A stretch of DNA of 64,000 bases from positions 1-64,000 of the forward strand of contig JAGTRS010000018.1 in assembly GCA_018262195.1 (NCBI GenBank). Reading direction: 5' to 3'. Shown here in pieces: positions 14,173-21,779 of this stretch; within the stretch, counting starts at the first letter, position 1, and the number at the start of each line of letters is the position of its first letter. The notes beneath the pieces were generated by a model. That model was not told the origin of the DNA. It saw nothing but the letters and a program-made list of their open reading frames with translations, and made no database searches. The position numbers and the translations under genes were made by a program. Source of the DNA: Pseudomonadota bacterium. GTDB lineage: Bacteria > Pseudomonadota > Gammaproteobacteria > Burkholderiales > Rhodocyclaceae.

Positions 14173-17163
14173 ATGGCGGCGAAATTTTCTTTGCGTTCTG
14201 GTGTGATGCTGGTGGCGCTTCTATGCCTATCCCTGTTCGGATGGGTTGCTACCGATCTCCATCAATCCCGCGAACGGGAATTGCAGGCTGCCGAGCATGT
14301 TGGCCATACGCTGGGAAAATTGCTGGAAAGCCATCTGCAAGGAGCGGCGAGCAAGGTCGATTTTCACCTCTCCGATTTCGCGCTGCGCTTTCAACAGGAT
14401 GTCGTCGATCGTGTCCCGCGTGAGCGCCTTGAAGGCGAATTGAAGCACTTCCTAGTTCATTTTCCCGAAATACACAGTTTTCGCGTTGCCGATACCGAAG
14501 GTCGTTATCTCTACGATGCCAGCGGAACATTGGCTGATGTCAATATTGCCGACCGCCCATATTTCATACGTCTCCGTGATGATCCCAATGCCGGGCTGGT
14601 CATTTCACCGCCGCTGGTTTCACGCGTTACCAACGATGTAGTGATCGTTTTTGCTCGTCGCTTGCAGGACAAGGACGGAAATTTCGCTGGCATTATCTTG
14701 GGCACCTTGCGTGCCGATTACTTCGAACGTTACTACCATGATCTGGATGTCGGTCGGCATGGCGTCATTGCGCTGTGGAGTCGGGACATGGAATTGTTTG
14801 CCCGCTGGCCGGAGTTGCCTGGCCGGCAGGGGAAAATTTTGCCGGATACACCGATTCCCGCCAAGCTGGAGGCGGGCGAGATAACGGGCAGTTTCCGTCG
14901 CGCGGGTGGCCTGGATGGAGTGCAGCGGATATTCGTTTTCCGGGCCATTGAAGGCTTTCCATTTGTCGTGACGGTGGGCCTGGCCGAAGCTGAGATTCTT
15001 GCCGAATGGCGACACCGGGCGGTGGTCTATGCGCTCCTCGGCTTCGCACTGGTCGCTGCACTGATTGCGCTGATGCGTTCCTGGGTGATGGGGTATCGTC
15101 GGGCTGAGGCGCAGGCCGAGCAACTGGCCCAGGATTTTGCTGATAAGTCCCGCGAAGGACGGGCATTGCTCGACTCAATCCCCGATCCGGCCTGGTTGCT
15201 CGATAACGAGGGGCATTATCTGGCAGTCAATGAAGCCTTTTGTCACTACAAGGGCTTGCCGATGGATCAGGTTCTTGGCCATACCGTCGACGAGTTGTTC
15301 CCGGTGGACGAGGCTAGGGTGCTGCGTGCCGGACAGCTTGAGGTGTATCGCCGGGGCGAGCCGGTGCGCGAGGTCGTCTGGCTGCATTTGCGTGGCAAGC
15401 TATCGCCGTTTGAGTTTCTTCGCGTACCGGTCTATCGCGACGACGGTCAGCCAAAAGGCTTGGCAGGCGTAGCCTGGGACATGACAGACCGTTATGAGGC
15501 CGAGGAGCGCCAGCGCCTGATTACCCACTTTTTCGATCACGCCAACGATGCCGTGTTGATCCTTGATGCGGAACGTAAGGTCGTCACGTTGAACAAGGCG
15601 GTAACGGCAATCAGCGGATACAGCCTGGATGATCTTGTTGGAAAGCCACCGCGCTTCATGCTTGAGAGTTTTCAGGACAAGGTTTTGCTGGATGGCATCG
15701 TGCAAACGCTTGAAGAGCAGGGCGCCTGGCGAGGTGAAATGAAGGCCGTGCGCAAGGATGGCGGTGCCCTGCCGATCTATTGCAATATCAGCTCGATTCG
15801 CAACGATACAGGCACGGTTGTTAACTGGGCGGTGTTCGTGACCGATCTCAGCGAGCGCAAGGCGGCCGAGGCGCGAATCGAGTCACTGACCCACGTCGAT
15901 CAGTTAACCGACCTGCCCAATCGCCAGGGATTTTCCCGGATCATGGGTGAGTGGCTAGCGGCGGCAAGGAAGGGGGCGCTGATCATCATCGATCTTGATC
16001 AGTTGAGCCGGGTGAACGACGCTTTCGGTCATGCCGCTGGTGATGCCGTGTTGCACCGTATCAGTGTGCGCTTGCGAAAAATACTTCGTGAAGGGGATTT
16101 TCTTGGTCGTTTGGGCGGAGATCAGTTTGGCGTTCTGCTTGCTCAAGGCTCTCGTCCCGTTTTGGCGGAAGTAGTCGCCCGCAAGTTGCTGGATGCGATT
16201 GCCAAGCCAGTGATGATTGAAGGGAGTGACGTCGTGACCACAGCGTCGGCCGGCATTTGTCTGCTGGCCAGCGATGGCCACGATGTGCCCACCCTTTTGC
16301 GTAATGCTGATAATGCCCTACATCACGCCAAGGATACTGGACAGAACATCTTCCGCTTCTTCTCTGCCGACATGAACGTTCGCATGGCGGAACGCCTGCG
16401 CTTGGAAAGCGATTTGCGCTGGGCCCTCTCTCGCAATGAACTGCTGCTGCACTACCAGCCGCAGGTCGATATCAACAACGGCGAAATCATCGGTTTCGAG
16501 TGTCTGCTGCGCTGGCAACATCCGGAGTTGGGCATGGTATCGCCGGTGAGGTTCATCCCTCTTGCCGAAGAAAGCCGGCTGATCCTGCCGATTGGCACCT
16601 GGGTGCTGGAAGAGGCCTGCCGACAAAACAAGGCGTGGCAGGATGCCGGAATGGCACCGAAGGTGGTGGCCGTCAACCTGTCAGCAGTCCAGTTTCACGG
16701 TGCCGATATCGTCGCCCTGGTGTCGCAGTCGCTTCAGAACTCCGGACTGGAGCCTTGCTATCTCGAACTGGAAATCACCGAAAGCGTCATCATCGAGGAT
16801 CCGGAACGGGTGATTCGCATCATGGAGGAGCTCAAGACGCTAGGTGTCGGCCTATCGATTGACGATTTCGGAACGGGCTATTCCAGCCTGTCCTACCTGA
16901 AACGATTCCCGATTGACAAGATCAAGATCGACCGTTCGTTTGTCCGTGATCTGGAGCGCAGTAACAACGATGCAGCGATCATCCGCATGGTGATTGGCAT
17001 TGCGATGGAGCTTGAACGCAAGGTGATCGCCGAGGGGGTCGAAACGGTTGAGCAGCTTGAATTCCTGCGCAACCATCGCTGCGACGAATACCAAGGTTTC
17101 TATTGCAGCCCCGGCGTGCCGGCCGCAGAGATTCCAGCACTCGTGGCCAGTCGAGAGGCCTGA
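14173..17163 (+). CDS. Cache-PAS-PAS-GGDEF-EAL cyclic-di-GMP signalling protein
   Basis: A 996-residue membrane protein. TM1 (about 9-27), a periplasmic double-Cache-type sensor (about 35-275) and TM2 (about 285-305) lead to two PAS domains (about 330-440 and 455-565), then GGDEF (about 575-730) and EAL (about 745-990). The GGDEF active site is altered to GGDQF (Asp650, Gln651), although an upstream RxxD inhibitory-site motif (REGD) remains. The EAL motif reads ECLLRW (Glu776), and the downstream NLSAVQF, EITES, DDFGTGYSS and EGVET blocks are intact. It is thus most likely a c-di-GMP phosphodiesterase with a regulatory GGDEF domain. The SD is formed by a G7 run and GAG directly before the ATG. 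Confidence 0.92.
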   Translation: MAAKFSLRSGVMLVALLCLSLFGWVATDLHQSRERELQAAEHVGHTLGKLLESHLQGAASKVDFHLSDFALRFQQDVVDRVPRERLEGELKHFLVHFPEIHSFRVADTEGRYLYDASGTLADVNIADRPYFIRLRDDPNAGLVISPPLVSRVTNDVVIVFARRLQDKDGNFAGIILGTLRADYFERYYHDLDVGRHGVIALWSRDMELFARWPELPGRQGKILPDTPIPAKLEAGEITGSFRRAGGLDGVQRIFVFRAIEGFPFVVTVGLAEAEILAEWRHRAVVYALLGFALVAALIALMRSWVMGYRRAEAQAEQLAQDFADKSREGRALLDSIPDPAWLLDNEGHYLAVNEAFCHYKGLPMDQVLGHTVDELFPVDEARVLRAGQLEVYRRGEPVREVVWLHLRGKLSPFEFLRVPVYRDDGQPKGLAGVAWDMTDRYEAEERQRLITHFFDHANDAVLILDAERKVVTLNKAVTAISGYSLDDLVGKPPRFMLESFQDKVLLDGIVQTLEEQGAWRGEMKAVRKDGGALPIYCNISSIRNDTGTVVNWAVFVTDLSERKAAEARIESLTHVDQLTDLPNRQGFSRIMGEWLAAARKGALIIIDLDQLSRVNDAFGHAAGDAVLHRISVRLRKILREGDFLGRLGGDQFGVLLAQGSRPVLAEVVARKLLDAIAKPVMIEGSDVVTTASAGICLLASDGHDVPTLLRNADNALHHAKDTGQNIFRFFSADMNVRMAERLRLESDLRWALSRNELLLHYQPQVDINNGEIIGFECLLRWQHPELGMVSPVRFIPLAEESRLILPIGTWVLEEACRQNKAWQDAGMAPKVVAVNLSAVQFHGADIVALVSQSLQNSGLEPCYLELEITESVIIEDPERVIRIMEELKTLGVGLSIDDFGTGYSSLSYLKRFPIDKIKIDRSFVRDLERSNNDAAIIRMVIGIAMELERKVIAEGVETVEQLEFLRNHRCDEYQGFYCSPGVPAAEIPALVASREA

Positions 17164-17168
17164 TTAAT

Positions 17169-17190
17169 CGCCAATTTGCTGGCGTTTTGT
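17169..17190 (+). terminator. Possible weak terminator after the GGDEF-EAL gene
   Basis: CGCCA (17169-17173) pairs with TGGCG (17180-17184) and is followed by TTTTG. The stem is only five base pairs. It lies six bases after the stop codon. Confidence 0.45.
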
Positions 17191-17344
17191 CCAGCACCTG
17201 CTTGACCTGCCCGGCGGATATTTGGCTCTCCGTCCATTTGCTCTGGTGCCACTCCTTACTGGCTTGCCGATGCAGCGACAGCCTCGCGTAATTCGGTAAT
17301 ATCGTGGGCTTAGCATTCCAGCGCCCCTTCACGGAAATCTGACC

Positions 17345-18526
17345 ATGCAATACCACGCCGCCAATACCGATTCCCTGATGAGCATCACCAACCGCCCCGA
17401 CCTCGTTTTCGAGCGCGGCGAGGGATCGTGGCTTTACGACCATCAGGGCAAGGCTTATCTCGACTTCATTCAGGGCTGGGCGGTGAATACGCTCGGTCAT
17501 TGCCCGCCGGAAATCGCTGCGGCACTTACTGCGCAAGTGGGCAAGCTGATCAACCCGAGCCCGGCTTTTTACAATGGGCCGATGATCGAACTCGCCAGCC
17601 TGCTTACCGCCAACTCGGTGTTCGACCGCGTCTTCTTCGCCAACACTGGAGCCGAAGCCAACGAGGGGGCGATCAAGCTGGCGCGCAAATGGGGCCGGCT
17701 GCACAAGGACGGCGCCTACGAGATCATCACCTTCGGGCATTCCTTCCACGGCCGTACGCTGGCCACCATGTCGGCGTCCGGCAAGGCGGGCTGGGACACG
17801 ATCTACGCGCCGCAGGTGCCGGGCTTCCCGAAAGCGATTTACAACGACATTGCTACGGTCAACGAGAAAATCGGGCCAAAAACGGTAGCCGTCATGCTCG
17901 AACCGGTGCAGGGCGAGGGCGGGGTGATCCCGGCCGATATCGAATTCCTCAAGGCGCTGCGCGAGCTGACCACGGCACGGGGCATCCTGCTCATCGTCGA
18001 TGAAGTGCAGACAGGTATGGGCCGCACCGGCAAGCTGTTTGCCTACGAACACGCCGGCATCTTGCCGGACATCATGACGCTGGCCAAGGGCATCGGCGGC
18101 GGTGTGCCGCTGGCAGCGCTACTGGCTCGCGAGGAAATCTGCTGCTTCGAGCCGGGCGACCAGGGCGGCACCTATAACGGCAATCCGCTGATGACAGCGG
18201 TTGGCGCGGCGGTGCTGAAGCGCCTGCTGGCGCCGGGCTTTCTCTCTGGCGTCGAGGCGCGCGGGCAATATCTGTCGAAGCGTCTGCTCGAACTCTCGGC
18301 AAAACACGGCCAGAAGGGCGAACGCGGTTCCGGCCTGTTGCGTGCCTTGGTTCTCGACGACGAACGCGGCCCGGAGATCGTCCGCCGGGCGCTCGAAGGC
18401 GGTCCGAAAGGCCTGCTGCTCAATGCGCCGCGCCCCAATCTACTGCGCTTCATGCCGGCGCTGAATGTCAGCGAGGCTGAGATCGACCAGATGATTGCCA
18501 TGCTCGATGCGCTACTGGCCAAATGA
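17345..18526 (+). CDS. argD: Acetylornithine-type aminotransferase (class III, PLP)
   Basis: A 393-residue class III pyridoxal-phosphate aminotransferase of the ArgD type. The enzyme exchanges the amino group between N-acetylornithine and 2-oxoglutarate in arginine synthesis, and often acts on succinyl-diaminopimelate too. Visible motifs are the phosphate-binding [16 protein letters not shown], the HSFHGRT segment, [12 protein letters not shown] and the catalytic lysine in [13 protein letters not shown]. The length fits the family. It stands alone between two terminators, so it is probably transcribed singly. GABA or ornithine aminotransferase is less likely because of length and motifs. Confidence 0.88.
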   Translation: MQYHAANTDSLMSITNRPDLVFERGEGSWLYDHQGKAYLDFIQGWAVNTLGHCPPEIAAALTAQVGKLINPSPAFYNGPMIELASLLTANSVFDRVFFANTGAEANEGAIKLARKWGRLHKDGAYEIITFGHSFHGRTLATMSASGKAGWDTIYAPQVPGFPKAIYNDIATVNEKIGPKTVAVMLEPVQGEGGVIPADIEFLKALRELTTARGILLIVDEVQTGMGRTGKLFAYEHAGILPDIMTLAKGIGGGVPLAALLAREEICCFEPGDQGGTYNGNPLMTAVGAAVLKRLLAPGFLSGVEARGQYLSKRLLELSAKHGQKGERGSGLLRALVLDDERGPEIVRRALEGGPKGLLLNAPRPNLLRFMPALNVSEAEIDQMIAMLDALLAK

Positions 18527-18630
18527 CGCTGAGTGCCGAGCCGAAGTAGTGCCCGGAACGGGGCGTCGCCAGCAGGGGGGTGATTGAAGAGAGCTTGCGC
18601 GGCAGCCTGTCCCGGGCTGGCGTGGGTCGT

Positions 18631-18660
18631 AAAAAAAGCGCCCTGAGGCGCTTTTTCTTT
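18631..18660. terminator. Bidirectional terminator between argD and suhB
   Basis: AAAAAAAGCGCC, a CTGA loop and GGCGCTTTTTCTTT form a stem with A and T tracts on both sides, placed between converging genes. Confidence 0.9.
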
Positions 18661-18672
18661 GACCCGGCTGGA

Positions 18673-19479
18673 TCAGCCCCGAATATTTTCCGGAAGCTTG
18701 TCCTGGATAATCTTGAGCAGTGGCCCGAAAACCTTCGGCGTACCGGCAACAAGATTCCCGCTTTCAAGGTAGGTGGCATCACCGCGCAAGTCGCTGACCA
18801 GACCACCGGCTTCCGAGATGAGCAGGGCGCCGGCAGCCATATCCCACGGCGACAGGCCGAATTCCCAGAAGCCGTCGTAGCGGCCGCAGGCGACATAGGC
18901 CAAGTCCAGAGAGGCGGCGCCGGGGCGGCGCTGACCAGCCGTTTTTTCGGCCAGCTCCTTGAAGATGGACAGGTAAAGATCGATCTTGTCGAACATCCGG
19001 TACGGGAAGCCGGTGCCAATCAATGATTCCCCGAGACGTGTGCGGCGGGAGACGCGGATGCGGCGCTCGTTGAGGAAGGCGCCGCCGCCCTTGCTGGCGG
19101 TGAAGAGTTCGTTGCGATTCGGATCGAAAACGACTGCCTGTTCGACGATGCCACCCTTGGCGAGGGCGATCGAAACGGCGTATTGCGGCATGCCGTGGAT
19201 GAAGTTGGTGGTGCCGTCGAGCGGATCGATGATCCACTGATACTCGCCTTCGCCCTGGCCGGCAGTCTCGCCAGACTCCTCTGCTAGAATGCCGTACTGC
19301 GGATAGGCTTCCTGCAGCGTTTGGATAATCGCGGCTTCGGCCGCCTTGTCGACCTCGGTTACAAAGTCGTTCGGCTGCTTGGCGGTCACCTTGAGCAAGT
19401 CGAGGTCGTTCGAAGCGCGATTGATGATCTGGCCGGCGCGACGCGCTGCCTTGATGGCGATATTCAGAGCTGGATGCAT
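18673..19479 (-). CDS. suhB: Inositol-1-monophosphatase family protein SuhB
   Basis: A 268-residue Mg-dependent phosphatase of the inositol monophosphatase family. The metal-binding motifs are [24 protein letters not shown] and the C-terminal [17 protein letters not shown], all intact. In enterobacteria SuhB also acts with the Nus factors in rRNA antitermination. It is divergent from trmJ, a pairing seen in many proteobacteria. The start at 19479 fits the normal N-terminus ([16 protein letters not shown]). Confidence 0.95.
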   Translation of the reverse strand: MHPALNIAIKAARRAGQIINRASNDLDLLKVTAKQPNDFVTEVDKAAEAAIIQTLQEAYPQYGILAEESGETAGQGEGEYQWIIDPLDGTTNFIHGMPQYAVSIALAKGGIVEQAVVFDPNRNELFTASKGGGAFLNERRIRVSRRTRLGESLIGTGFPYRMFDKIDLYLSIFKELAEKTAGQRRPGAASLDLAYVACGRYDGFWEFGLSPWDMAAGALLISEAGGLVSDLRGDATYLESGNLVAGTPKVFGPLLKIIQDKLPENIRG

Positions 19480-19545
19480 GGGCTTAAAGAGCTAACGGGC
19501 GGCCAGTGCCACCCGATATATATTTGAAAGAACGAATTTTACACC

Positions 19546-20307
19546 ATGAACCCAGAAGTCCTGCTGTCACGTATCAGAGTCGTCCTGTGCCGTCCGAGTC
19601 ATCCGGGCAATATTGGTGCTGCAGCAAGGGCCATGAAGACCATGGGGTTGTCCAGTCTGTATCTGGTATCCCCGAAGCACTTTCCCGACCCCGAGGCGGA
19701 TACGCGAGCCACCGGGGCTGTTGATGTTCTGGCGCGGGCCACTGTTACCAGTTCCCTGAAAGAAGCCTTGGCCGGCACAGCCTTTGCTGTTGCTCTCTCG
19801 GCACGGCAGCGTGACATCGGGCCGGTTCTCGGGGCGCCGCGCGAGACGGTGGCCCGACTGATCGCCGAGGCTGCCGGCGGCGATGTGGCGCTGGTCTTTG
19901 GTAACGAGACTGTCGGCCTGACCAACGATGAAATCCTCCATTGCCAGGCGGCGGTGACGATCCCGACCAACCCGGAATTCAGTTCGCTCAATCTCGGTTC
20001 AGCTGTTCAGGTGCTGTGCTATGAATGCCGGATGGCCGCATTCCTGGAGAAGCCACCCGTGGTGGAGCAAGGGGTAACGCCTTTTGCCTCACCAGTGGCG
20101 ACGCACGACGAGATCGAGGGGCTTTATGGTCACCTTGAAACGATTATGACCGATAGCGGTTTCTACAATCCGGAGCAGCCCGGGCGCTTGTTCCCGAAAC
20201 TGCGTCGCTTGTTCGGGCGAGTCCGGTTGGAGAAAGACGAGATCAATATCCTGCGCGGCATTCTGGCCTCGACTCAGGTAAAGACCAGCCACGGCCGCAA
20301 GGGCTGA
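19546..20307 (+). CDS. trmJ: tRNA (cytidine/uridine-32-2'-O)-methyltransferase
   Basis: A 253-residue SPOUT-class methyltransferase that methylates the ribose of nucleotide 32 in the tRNA anticodon loop. The N-terminus VLCRPSHPGNIGAAARAMKT and the knot motifs ALVFGNETVGLTNDE and IPTNPEFSSLNLGSAVQ (SAM-binding) are clear. The C-terminal extension (RLFGRVRLEKDEINILRGI) is the normal TrmJ tail. It is divergent from suhB and convergent with the HDOD gene. Confidence 0.95.
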   Translation: MNPEVLLSRIRVVLCRPSHPGNIGAAARAMKTMGLSSLYLVSPKHFPDPEADTRATGAVDVLARATVTSSLKEALAGTAFAVALSARQRDIGPVLGAPRETVARLIAEAAGGDVALVFGNETVGLTNDEILHCQAAVTIPTNPEFSSLNLGSAVQVLCYECRMAAFLEKPPVVEQGVTPFASPVATHDEIEGLYGHLETIMTDSGFYNPEQPGRLFPKLRRLFGRVRLEKDEINILRGILASTQVKTSHGRKG

Positions 20308-20313
20308 GCGCAA

Positions 20314-21123
20314 TCAGCTGAAGCTGTCGCGCATTTCCGCCGTCAGGGCTTCAATTTCCGGCCGTAGATGACCGTATTCTTCTTCCAGCGTTGCAAGCTC
20401 GGAAGTTAGTTCTGGTTGATCCTGCATCAGCCATTCGAAATGCCCGCCACAGAGCATGTTGGCCACGTAGATAACATCAGGCAGGGTCTTGATCGCTGTC
20501 GGTATTGGGCGCATATGATCGTGGTCAGCCGTAGCCTCGACGATCTCCGCTGGCAGTCCCAGCGCATTGAGTAAAGAAACGCCTATGCTTTCATGCCAAT
20601 TGACGATCAGGTACTTGATGCTTTCCGGGCGGTGGCGGAGTTCTTCGTACTGGGTTGCCCGGTAAAGCATGTAGAACGCACCCAGATCGTGAATCAGGCC
20701 GGCCAGCATGGCCTCGTCAGGGTTCAGGCGGGGGATCTGCCTGGCGATGACGCAGGCAGCGGCGGATGTCTGGATGGAATGTTCCCAGAGACCATGAGTG
20801 ATCTCGGAAAACTCTGCCATGCCTTTGGCGCGCATCAGCTGGGTCATCACAATGGAGAGCGCGGCTGTTCGTACCGCGTTGAGCCCCAGGCGAACAATGG
20901 CTGATTTGAGATCAACTACCTCATGTCCTTGCGGATTGAAGGCAACCGAGTTGGCCAGATGAAGCAATTTGGCTGAGATCAGCGGCTCGACCGAAACCGC
21001 ATGTGCGATGTTTGCAATGCTCTGATCACGATCCTGTAAGGCCTTGCGCAGGCGCAGTACGGCATCGAAGTACGTTGGAAATACCACTTCGCCAGAGAGC
21101 TCCTTGGCAATGTCGGCCAACAT
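20314..21123 (-). CDS. HDOD-domain protein
   Basis: A 269-residue protein that is almost entirely an HDOD domain (HD-related output domain), for example AKLLHLANSVAF and AMLAGLIHDLGAFYML. HDOD proteins usually lack phosphohydrolase activity and act in signalling, often of motility or stress. The ATG at 21123 is used here. Upstream sequence in the same frame is also protein-like (DPDKKGDALKAQRFQ, directly before the ATG). It connects to a further upstream ATG (21196) only if one base is removed from a run of eight C (21179-21186 on the given strand as G8). The true N-terminus is therefore uncertain and may be phase-variable. Confidence 0.8.
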   Translation of the reverse strand: MLADIAKELSGEVVFPTYFDAVLRLRKALQDRDQSIANIAHAVSVEPLISAKLLHLANSVAFNPQGHEVVDLKSAIVRLGLNAVRTAALSIVMTQLMRAKGMAEFSEITHGLWEHSIQTSAAACVIARQIPRLNPDEAMLAGLIHDLGAFYMLYRATQYEELRHRPESIKYLIVNWHESIGVSLLNALGLPAEIVEATADHDHMRPIPTAIKTLPDVIYVANMLCGGHFEWLMQDQPELTSELATLEEEYGHLRPEIEALTAEMRDSFS

Positions 21124-21178
21124 CTGAAAGCGCTGGGCCTTCAGGGCGTCACCTTTCTTGTCCGGGTCGTTCTGGTCA

Positions 21179-21186
21179 GGGGGGGG
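21179..21186. repeat. Homopolymeric G8 tract at the 5' end of the HDOD gene
   Basis: Eight consecutive G (C8 in the gene sense). On the minus strand an ATG at 21196 reads MNTAPP and then hits TGA because of this tract; with seven C the frame continues into the HDOD ORF without a stop. Confidence 0.7.
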
Positions 21187-21212
21187 CAGTGTTCATTGCT
21201 GCATTATTCAAC

Positions 21213-21236
21213 AAAAACCCCGCCTTGTGGGCGGGG
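21213..21236 (-). terminator. Terminator after tRNA-Val
   Basis: On the minus strand GGCGGGG-type arms (21218-21224 and 21230-21236) are followed by TTTTTG. It closes the hupB/tRNA-Val transcription unit ahead of the HDOD gene. Confidence 0.85.
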
Positions 21237-21259
21237 TCGGTTTCCTCAAGGAGGAGATT

Positions 21260-21335
21260 TGGTGGGTGCTGACGGGGTCGAACCGCCGACATTCTGCGTG
21301 TAAGGCAGACGCTCTGCCAACTGAGCTAAGCACCC
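21260..21335 (-). tRNA. valT-like (TAC): tRNA-Val (TAC anticodon)
   Basis: A 76-base tRNA read on the minus strand: acceptor GGGTGCT/AGCACCC, D arm TAGCTCAGTTGGCAGAGC, anticodon loop CTTACAC (anticodon TAC), T arm GCGGTTCGAACCCCGT, discriminator A and encoded CCA. It follows hupB, as in many betaproteobacteria. Confidence 0.97.
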
Positions 21336-21344
21336 AAGCAACTA

Positions 21345-21617
21345 TTAGTTGCAGGCATCCTTCAGGCCCTTGCCCGGACGGAACTTCGGCTGCTTGGCGG
21401 CCTTGATTTCCAAGGTCTTGCCGGTGCGCGGGTTGCGACCGGTGCGGGCAGCGCGCTCGCCAACGTAGAAGGTGCCGAAACCGATCAGGCTGACGCTATC
21501 GCCGGCCTTGAGTGCACCCTTGATGGATTCGACGGCGGCATCCAGCGCGCGGGCGGCAGCAGCCTTGGAAATGTCAGCTTGAGAAGCGATGGAATCGATC
21601 AGATCTGTCTTGTTCAT
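21345..21617 (-). CDS. hupB: DNA-binding protein HU-beta
   Basis: A 90-residue histone-like nucleoid protein that binds and bends DNA as a dimer. [27 protein letters not shown] is a standard HU N-terminus. [26 protein letters not shown] contains the beta arms and the conserved RNP tip that intercalates into DNA. The length is exactly that of the family. It lies downstream of lon with a 160-base gap, so it probably has its own promoter. Confidence 0.97.
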   Translation of the reverse strand: MNKTDLIDSIASQADISKAAAARALDAAVESIKGALKAGDSVSLIGFGTFYVGERAARTGRNPRTGKTLEIKAAKQPKFRPGKGLKDACN

Positions 21618-21731
21618 TTGGGTCCCCTAATGGATCAAATTGGTGTGGTTAAACTTTGCGAGGACGGATTTATATCTCTGGCGAAATCCTTGTGTCAAGC
21701 GGATTTTCGGGGAATCGTCTGGCTGGGAATA

Positions 21732-21775
21732 GAAGGAAAGGATGCATGACAGAATATGTCAGCATCCTTTCCTTC
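21732..21775. repeat. Long near-perfect inverted repeat between lon and hupB
   Basis: GAAGGAAAGGATGC plus TGACA (with one bulged A at 21746) pairs with TGTCA plus GCATCCTTTCCTTC around a GAATA loop, giving 19 base pairs. It starts five bases after the lon stop. It lacks a T tract on the lon strand, so it may be an RNA-stabilising or rho-assisted 3' end rather than a classical terminator. Confidence 0.7.
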
Positions 21776-21779
21776 AAAA

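Noticed and set aside
16979..18052. 357-codon minus-strand ORF spanning the gap before argD
   Set aside because: It overlaps two well-supported genes on the other strand and resembles no protein.
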